Below, piece by piece: positions 12,956 through 17,970 of a stretch of DNA of 17,970 bases (the first letter of the stretch is position 1; each line of letters starts with the position of its first letter). Origin of the DNA: Bacillota bacterium (GTDB taxonomy: Bacteria > Bacillota > Clostridia > Oscillospirales > Ruminococcaceae); assembly GCA_023396215.1 (NCBI GenBank), contig JAEWWW010000145.1, positions 1 to 17,970 of the forward strand, in the 5' to 3' direction. The translations under genes were made by a program, and so were the position numbers. The notes beneath the pieces are model-generated. The model was not told the origin of the DNA and did no database searches. It saw only the letters and a list, made by a program, of their open reading frames with translations.

Positions 12956-13119
12956 TAGGGCGTTTCTTAAAACGGAAAACCGCCGGAAAATTCGCTGAAA
13001 ACAAGTAGCTGCAAGGCCAAAAGTGCAGGAATACTTGATGTATTCCGAGCATTTTGAACGCGGCAGATGCTGGTTTCAGTAGAATTTATCAAGAGTTTGG
13101 AGTTTTAAGAAAGCCCCTA
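12956..13119 (+). mobile_element. MITE-like repeat family 1, copy B
   Basis: 164 bp, homologous over its whole length to 5461-5624. Terminal inverted repeats are tagggcgtttcttaaaa (12956-12972) and ttttaagaaagccccta (13103-13119), matching at 15 of 17 positions. An internal hairpin GGAATAC/GTATTCC lies near the middle. There is no coding potential. TA at both ends could be a TA target duplication but two bases cannot prove it. Confidence 0.7.
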
Positions 13120-13155
13120 CTCTAATCCGGCATATTTGCAAACCATGCGGCCGGG

Positions 13156-13461
13156 TTAGAGAGAGTAGCCGAATTCCTTTAAACGGTTGCGGCAGATTTC
13201 AATTTCCGCATCACTGAAAAGCGCCCTGTATTCAGGCTTTAGTACATGCGCCTCAACCGAAAGGTCTAATCTCTTGTTTTCCCATAAGATTGCAAATCCA
13301 TCTGTGCCGCCGTCTTTGGCAATCAGCTGCTTGGCCGCCGATAGGCCGCCTTTTTCGCTTAACAGTTGCAGAAACCGCGTCGCATTATAGTTTAGCTCTT
13401 TTTTGGCGCGAAAATATATCTGGTGCATCTCGTCATTAAACTGCTTCTCTAATGAAGTCAT
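13156..13461 (-). CDS. Conserved protein of unknown function
   Basis: 101 aa from ATG 13459-13461 with AGGAG 9 nt upstream; a GTG 21 bp further up overlaps that site and is unlikely. The protein is mostly helical and charged. It contains YFRAKKELNYNATRFLQLLSEKGGLSAAKQLI, quoted in parts: YFRAKKELNYNATRF, then LSEKGG, then TDGFAILWENKRLDLSVEA. The NATRFLQ...GG...A, GF..LWE..RLDL.VEA pattern recurs in uncharacterised bacterial proteins, sometimes as a C-terminal domain of larger ones. No catalytic residues are evident. The gene is clearly AT-richer than its neighbours and sits alone between the DUF2344 gene and a MITE-like repeat, so horizontal acquisition is plausible. Confidence 0.85.
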   Translation of the reverse strand: MTSLEKQFNDEMHQIYFRAKKELNYNATRFLQLLSEKGGLSAAKQLIAKDGGTDGFAILWENKRLDLSVEAHVLKPEYRALFSDAEIEICRNRLKEFGYSL

Positions 13462-13486
13462 CTGCAGCACTCCTATTCTCACCGGT

Positions 13487-13514
13487 TATTTAAAACGCGA
13501 AAAATCTTTTGCAA
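13487..13514 (-). promoter_or_regulatory. Possible promoter of the unknown gene
   Basis: Minus strand: TTGCAA (13509-13514), 16 bp, TAAATA (13487-13492), about 26 bp before the start codon. The -10 is poor. The remaining 13515-13668 shows only a 7 bp direct repeat (gggccgt at 13633 and 13648) and a short GC palindrome. Confidence 0.3.
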
Positions 13515-13668
13515 CCTGTTTTTTAAAGCAACGGTCGATATATTCTTTTTTTACCCGTTGCCCAACTGCCACTATTGCCACGGAACAACCGTCTCTTTTA
13601 CTGAATGACGCGCCGGCGCAGCGCCGCATACGGGCCGTCCTCTCTTTGGGCCGTTCTCACTAAAAAAT

Positions 13669-14334
13669 CTACGCAAAGTCGGTAAGCCCGGCAGTGAGCA
13701 CCCGTCGGCGCAGCACCTGCAGGTAGTCGTAGGCAAGGCCGGCCTCGCGGCAGAGCTCCTCCACCAGCAGCATAGGGTTGATGTTGGTCTGGATGCCCGC
13801 CGCCAGCCGCACCGTCAGCCGCACGGTGTTTTCATCGTCGTGGGGTGCTGCCTCAAACTGCTGTATCAGCGGCTTGATATCCAGCTCCTGCTGGCCCCGC
13901 TTGGTCTTTTTGGTCACCACAAGCTGCTCGCGCCCATAGGCGGCGGCCAGCAGCCGGGCCGCTTCACCGGCAGGCTGCCGGTCAAAGGTCAGTAAAACCT
14001 CATAATCGGCCCATGTGATGGCCTCGGGCTTGAGCAGCGGCGGCGCGGTGCGCAGTACCCGGATGCCCTCGGGCAGACAGGCGTTGAGCCGCGCGGTGAC
14101 CTCCTCAAGGGGCAGCTCCTCCAACAGTCGGAAATCCATCGTTTCGCAGAGGCTTTCAAACCCCAGCGAGATGGGCAGCGCAAAGGTGGTGTAGATATGG
14201 GGGTTAAAGCCCTCGGTGTACCAGACCGGCAGGCCAGAGCGCTTGATGGCTCTGTCCATACAGCGGTTCATATCCAGATGGGAGATATATTTTGCCCTTC
14301 CGGTTTTGGTGTAAAAGGCGCGCAGGTTAAACAC
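13669..14334 (-). CDS. Radical-SAM-linked protein (DUF2344, TIGR03936 type)
   Basis: 221 aa. The start chosen is GTG 14332-14334, giving MFNLRAFYTKTGRAKYISHLD as expected for the family (quoted here as MFNLRAFYTK then GRAKYISHLD), with AGGGGGTG about 7 nt upstream. A GTG 9 bp further up is the alternative. The hallmark segments are KTGRAKYISHLDMNR, GFNPHIYTTFALPISLGFES and EVTARLN. Its function is unknown; it is nearly always encoded next to, or fused to, the TIGR03960 radical-SAM protein, whose stop it overlaps by 8 bp. Confidence 0.92.
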   Translation of the reverse strand: MFNLRAFYTKTGRAKYISHLDMNRCMDRAIKRSGLPVWYTEGFNPHIYTTFALPISLGFESLCETMDFRLLEELPLEEVTARLNACLPEGIRVLRTAPPLLKPEAITWADYEVLLTFDRQPAGEAARLLAAAYGREQLVVTKKTKRGQQELDIKPLIQQFEAAPHDDENTVRLTVRLAAGIQTNINPMLLVEELCREAGLAYDYLQVLRRRVLTAGLTDFA

Positions 14335-16165
14335 AGACGCCACCCCCTGTCAGACGGTTTGCGCCGCAGCCGGTACACTGCTGGCGGCAATTGGGGGTGG
14401 TGGCCTGCTGCCACGCCCGCTTGTTTTCGGCAATAAGAAACTTTTTAGACACCCCGTAATCCAGATGGCTCCAAGGGGTTGTTTCGTCGTATTCGCGGCG
14501 GCGGTTGGCGTAAAAGGCGGGGTCGAGGCCGGCAGCCTGCATCATATCCTCCCACCGGGCGGGGGAAAAATGCTCGTCCCAGCCCTCGAGGTTGCCGCCG
14601 TCGCGCCAGACGGCCTCCACCACGCCACAGAGGCGGCGATCGCCCCGGGCCAGCACCGCTTCATAGAGCGAGATGGGGGCGTCGTGGTAGTTGATGGTGA
14701 TTTTCTTGCTGCGCACCGTGCTCAGCAGCCGCTGCTGCTTTTCGCGAAGCTGGGCGCGGGTATCCTGCGGCTCAAACTCAAAGGGGGTGAAGGGCTTGGG
14801 CACAAAGCAGGCCACGCTGGCGGTGACCTGAACCCCCTTGCCCTTGGGGCGGCTGGGCAGGCTGTAGTAGAGGTCCACCACCTTTTGGGCCAGACGGACA
14901 ATGCCCTCCACATCCTCCATCGTTTCGGTGGGCAGGCCCATCATGAAGTAGAGCTTGACGGCGGTGTAGCCACCCTCAAAGGCGGTGCGGCAGGTGCGCA
15001 TCACTTCCTCTTCGGTGACATTTTTGTTGATGGCGTCCCGCAGGCGCTGGGTGCCCGCCTCGGGGGCGAAGGTCAGCCCCGATTTTCGCACCCGCTGAAT
15101 CTGCTCCAGCAGGCGGGGTGAAAAGTTATCCACCCGCAGCGACGGCAGCGAAAGGCCCACCCGCTCCTGCTCGCTCCAGGGCAGCATACCGTCCAGCAGC
15201 GGCTCCAGCTGACGGTAGTCGCTGGTGCTCAGCGAGGTGAGCGAGACCTCGTCGTAGCCGGTGGCGGCGCAGAGCTGCCGCGCGTCGTTATCCAATGTGG
15301 CCCAGCTTTTTTCGCGGATGGGGCGGTAGATGAAGCCCGCCTGACAGAAGCGGCAGCCCCGGGCGCAGCCCCGCATCACCTCTATCATGGCACGGTCATG
15401 GACGATGCCGGTGTAGGGCACCACAAACTGGTGGGGGTAGAATACCTTGTCCAAATCGCGAATGATGGCTTTTTTAACGGCGGCGGGCGCGTCGCCGGTG
15501 TGGGTGATGGCGGCTACGGTGCCGTCGTCGTGGTAGCAAACCTCGTAGAGCGAGGGCACATAGACCCCCTCAAGCTGCGCGGCTTTGCGCAGAAAGGCGG
15601 CTTTATCCCACCCGGCGTCGCGGGCTTCAAGATAAAGCTCGGCAAGGGCGAGGGTAATCTCCTCCCCTTCGCCCAGCACAAAAAGGTCGATGAAATCGGC
15701 CATCGGCTCGGGGTTGCAGGCGCAGGGGCCGCCCGCTATCACCAGTGGCGAAAGGCCGGGGCGGTCGGCCGCGCGCACCGGCAGGCCCGCCAAATCCAGC
15801 ATATTCAGGATGGTGGTATAGCTCATTTCATATTGCAGGGTGAAACCAATCATATCAAACCCCGCGATGGGGTCGAAGCTTTCCAGCCCGTAGAGAGGCA
15901 GCCCCCGGCTGCGCATCTGGGCTTCCATATCGGCGTCGGGTGCGAACACCCGCTCGCACCAATAATCCTCACGCTGGTTGAGCAGCGCATATAAAATCTT
16001 CATTCCCAGATGGGACATGCCCACCTCGTAAAGGTCGGGGAAGCACATGGCAAAGCGGAAGTTTACCTTGGAGCGGTCTTTAACCACGCTGCCAAGTTCG
16101 CCGCCCGCATAGCGGCCGGGCTTTTGCACCCGCATTAAAATTCGGTCTATCTTCTGGGGTATCAT
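14327..16165 (-). CDS. B12-binding-like radical SAM protein (TIGR03960 type)
   Basis: 612 aa. The N-terminal half (about 30-200) resembles a cobalamin-binding-like Rossmann domain (CFPDLYEVGMSHLG, LVIAGGPCACNPEP, VLGEGEE). The radical-SAM core starts at MRGCARGCRFCQAG with the cluster cysteines C267, C271 and C274. The C-terminus carries a further set, C593, C597, C600 and C611 (NCRQQCTGCG), which could hold a second Fe-S cluster. The substrate is unknown; in Clostridia the pair often precedes rng/rplU/rpmA and is suspected to act on RNA or ribosomes. GGAGG is 6 nt before the ATG. It overlaps the DUF2344 gene. Confidence 0.95.
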   Translation of the reverse strand: MIPQKIDRILMRVQKPGRYAGGELGSVVKDRSKVNFRFAMCFPDLYEVGMSHLGMKILYALLNQREDYWCERVFAPDADMEAQMRSRGLPLYGLESFDPIAGFDMIGFTLQYEMSYTTILNMLDLAGLPVRAADRPGLSPLVIAGGPCACNPEPMADFIDLFVLGEGEEITLALAELYLEARDAGWDKAAFLRKAAQLEGVYVPSLYEVCYHDDGTVAAITHTGDAPAAVKKAIIRDLDKVFYPHQFVVPYTGIVHDRAMIEVMRGCARGCRFCQAGFIYRPIREKSWATLDNDARQLCAATGYDEVSLTSLSTSDYRQLEPLLDGMLPWSEQERVGLSLPSLRVDNFSPRLLEQIQRVRKSGLTFAPEAGTQRLRDAINKNVTEEEVMRTCRTAFEGGYTAVKLYFMMGLPTETMEDVEGIVRLAQKVVDLYYSLPSRPKGKGVQVTASVACFVPKPFTPFEFEPQDTRAQLREKQQRLLSTVRSKKITINYHDAPISLYEAVLARGDRRLCGVVEAVWRDGGNLEGWDEHFSPARWEDMMQAAGLDPAFYANRRREYDETTPWSHLDYGVSKKFLIAENKRAWQQATTPNCRQQCTGCGANRLTGGGVCV

Positions 16166-16256
16166 TTTTTACCTCCGGGCTTTTAACAGGCGGTTGGCGC
16201 AGGGCCCCCGGCCTATGTCCGCTTTTTGCAGACTAAAACGGTCTATCTATCATACT

Positions 16257-16376
16257 CAGGCTGTCGAAAAAGTCGCCAGGCTGTAAAACGATCAAACCAT
16301 TTTACTTACTTTGCTGGCTGCACTTGCCGCCTCGTCCCCGACGATTTTTCGCCGCCTGCCTGTTGCTAGATAAACC
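16257..16376 (+). mobile_element. MITE-like repeat family 2, copy D
   Basis: 120 bp beginning CAGGCTGTCGAAAAAGTCGC, related to 6814-6986 in the opposite orientation but lacking an inner segment of about 50 bp. The shared right end is GCCGCCTGCCTG, followed by 12 unrelated bases. It is flanked by 10 bp direct repeats ctatcatact (16247-16256 and 16377-16386), a likely target-site duplication. It has no coding potential. It lies in the 239 bp gap between the M50 and radical-SAM genes. Confidence 0.65.
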
Positions 16377-16404
16377 CTATCATACTATAAATGCCGCATA
16401 TCTT

Positions 16405-16992
16405 TCAACCTTTGAAAAACGCCCGGACAAAATAGAGCAGCATCACCGCCAGCGAGAGATTGCCCCGCCCGGTGAGCCAGAGCCAGCCCGCGAGGGCGCC
16501 CAGCAGCCCCAGAAAAAAGAGAGAAACCGCCCCTGAGGCGGTGCGGGCGGCAGAGGGGCTCAGGTGCAGCGCCAGCAGCTCGGCGGCAATCCGGCCGCCA
16601 TCCAGCCCCCGCAGCGGCAGCAGATGAAAGACCCCCACCGCCAGATTGACCGCGCTGAGGTAAAGCGCCCCGAAGCTTTGCCCCCCCAGCAGGGCCAGCA
16701 GCCCCGCCGCCAAAAGGTTGGCCCCCGCGCCGGAAAGGCTGACAACGGCCTCGCGGCGGTAGCTCAGCAGCCTGCCGCCCCGGACAATCTTCAGCCCAAA
16801 GGGGGTGAAATCCAGCAGCAGGATGGGCGCACCCAGCAGCGCCATGGTCAGGATATGCCCCAGCTCGTGGATAACCGCCGCAGACAGCACAAAAAGAACC
16901 GTGCCGGTGGTATCGGCCAGTAAAAATAATGTGGTTATGAGAAAAAAAGAAAAGCTGAACCGAACCGGCAGGCCGAAGCAGACAAACTGCAT
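16405..16992 (-). CDS. M50 site-2 metalloprotease, SpoIVFB-like
   Basis: 195 aa from ATG 16990-16992, 4 bp after the stop of the M23 gene. Upstream in-frame starts lie inside that gene and give a non-family N-terminus. It is a polytopic membrane protein with the zinc motif HELGH (42-46) in a membrane segment and the second metal ligand in GLDGGR (D131). SpoIVFB-type proteases cleave a membrane-associated pro-sigma factor late in sporulation and are held by SpoIVFA. The upstream partner here is a membrane-anchored M23 protein, as in the spoIVFA-spoIVFB pair. The pairing is visible; the sporulation role is inferred. The ribosome-binding site is weak, fitting translational coupling. Confidence 0.88.
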   Translation of the reverse strand: MQFVCFGLPVRFSFSFFLITTLFLLADTTGTVLFVLSAAVIHELGHILTMALLGAPILLLDFTPFGLKIVRGGRLLSYRREAVVSLSGAGANLLAAGLLALLGGQSFGALYLSAVNLAVGVFHLLPLRGLDGGRIAAELLALHLSPSAARTASGAVSLFFLGLLGALAGWLWLTGRGNLSLAVMLLYFVRAFFKG

Positions 16993-16996
16993 CGGC

Positions 16997-17970
16997 CTAT
17001 GCCATATCGAAGGCCAACAGCGGGTTGACATAGGCCCCCCGCACCTGCAACTCAAAGTCGAGATGCGGCCCGGTGGAGATGCCGGTGCTGCCTACCGTGG
17101 CAATCCGCTCGCCCTGGCGCACCTCCGCACCCAGCTCGGCCAAAATCTCGGTGCAATGGGAGTAGGTGGTGAATACCGTTTCGGAGTGCTGGAGGCGTAT
17201 GTAGTTGCCATAGATGGCCGACTGGCCTGTTTCCACCACCTTGCCGGGGTAGGCACTGTAGATGTCGCTGCCCGCGGGGGCGGCGATATCGATGCCCCGG
17301 TGGAAGTCGGGCTGCCCGGTGGTGGGGTGAACGCGGTAGCCGAAGGAGGAGGTCAGCCTGCCGTAGACGGGATAAACCGCAGGCGCACTCAGGGGCAGCC
17401 GCAGCAGCGACACCCCCTGAGGCAGCTTGTGCTGGGCAGCGTCGGAGGAGGAAACCCCGAACCATCCCCCCTGCCCGTCAAGGGTTTCGGGGTAAGAGAT
17501 ACCGGCCGCCGCCGGGCTGACCTCCCCTTCCGGTGTGGGCTCGGTGAAGGTGACCTCCTGCTCGCCCGTAAGCACCGATACCACATCCTCGATGGTTTGG
17601 CGCAGCGTTTCAAGCTGGCTCTGCTCAAACCAGTAGACCGGGTTGAGGGCCTCCTTGTTGGCGGTGCCTTTCATCTTATCCCAATAATACTCCTTGGCAT
17701 TTTCATAGGGGGCCGAGCCGGTAGCGCGCAGCAGCAGGCAGAGCAGCAGCGTCAGCACCGCCAGCACAATCTCTAAAATGAGGGTGGTGGTGATGGTGTC
17801 GCGCTTGGCCGCCGGAGCCTGACCCGGACGGTTGGGGGTGTTTGCGCGGTTGGCGGCGCGGCCGGGCAGATTGGGCGGGTTTGGACGGTTGGCCCGGTTG
17901 GCCCTGTTGCTCGCCCGGTTGTTTTCCCGATTATTTTCCCGGTTACTGTTTTCGCGGGCCGCTCTATTGG
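16997..17970 (-). CDS. Membrane-anchored M23 (LytM) domain protein, SpoIVFA-like, 5' end missing
   Basis: The open frame reaches the right edge without a start (first full codon at 17968), so the true N-terminus is outside. About 50 visible residues form a cytoplasmic, Asn/Arg-rich tail made of NR-type units (NREN, NRAN, NRPN). A single membrane segment (LEIVLAVLTLLLCLLL, about 17773-17726) and an extracytoplasmic region follow. The C-terminal LytM domain has HRGID (both metal ligands kept), YGNYIRL and YSH, but the last motif reads HLDFE instead of HLHFE, so one zinc ligand is replaced by Asp. Such degeneracy is usual in SpoIVFA and SpoIIQ relatives, which act as scaffolds. Adjacent to the M50 protease gene. 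Confidence 0.88.
   Translation of the reverse strand, partial: NRAARENSNRENNRENNRASNRANRANRPNPPNLPGRAANRANTPNRPGQAPAAKRDTITTTLILEIVLAVLTLLLCLLLRATGSAPYENAKEYYWDKMKGTANKEALNPVYWFEQSQLETLRQTIEDVVSVLTGEQEVTFTEPTPEGEVSPAAAGISYPETLDGQGGWFGVSSSDAAQHKLPQGVSLLRLPLSAPAVYPVYGRLTSSFGYRVHPTTGQPDFHRGIDIAAPAGSDIYSAYPGKVVETGQSAIYGNYIRLQHSETVFTTYSHCTEILAELGAEVRQGERIATVGSTGISTGPHLDFELQVRGAYVNPLLAFDMA

Overview
The window looks like a chromosomal segment of a GC-rich, low-GC-lineage Gram-positive anaerobe of the Clostridia (Oscillospiraceae/Ruminococcaceae-like). The basis is strong AGGAGG ribosome-binding sites, the tig-clpP-clpX order, the lepB-rbgA(ylqF)-rnhB-yraN cluster behind rplS, the paired radical-SAM/DUF2344 genes, a DUF1540 mini-protein and a SpoIVFA/SpoIVFB-like protease pair, which points to a spore former. 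All housekeeping genes lie on the minus strand. The first bases are a poly-G contig end, and the last gene runs off the right edge.

Positions 1-1577 are accessory and the most interesting part. Three tandem cassettes each hold (i) a plus-strand promoter whose -10 is flanked by an inverted repeat private to that cassette, (ii) a 57-58 aa ribbon-helix-helix (CopG-like) gene, and (iii) a conserved block of about 140 bp. Read on the minus strand, that block contains a promoter (TTGAAA, 18 bp, TATACT with an extended TG), a hairpin with a UUUG loop and an intrinsic terminator ending at the stop codon of the RHH gene. It therefore looks like a gene for a small RNA of about 80 nt that converges on the RHH gene. 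The third cassette is followed by a small DUF6809-like gene. The layout matches the copG / antisense RNA II / repB control module of plasmid pMV158, with a DUF6809-like gene where repB would be and with two further cassettes lacking any such gene.

Positions 1578-1926 hold two dispersed palindromic repeats and a terminator. Positions 1927-5460 hold clpX, clpP and tig (protein quality control) with a tig promoter. Positions 5461-7109 hold a metallophosphoesterase, a divergent DUF1540 gene, and one copy of each of two MITE-like repeat families. One of these is flanked by two copies of a terminator hairpin. Positions 7110-9634 hold a dipeptidase-thrC pair behind a leader with two mutually exclusive hairpins, one of which hides the ribosome-binding site. 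Positions 9703-12950 hold rplS (own promoter, long leader, own terminator), lepB, rbgA, rnhB and yraN, tightly spaced or overlapping after lepB. Positions 12956-13668 hold a second MITE copy and one AT-richer conserved gene of unknown function. Positions 13669-17970 hold the DUF2344 and radical-SAM pair, a MITE copy, an M50 site-2 protease and a membrane-anchored M23 protein with an Asn/Arg-repeat N-terminus.

All calls are from reading the sequence. No database search or folding program was run.
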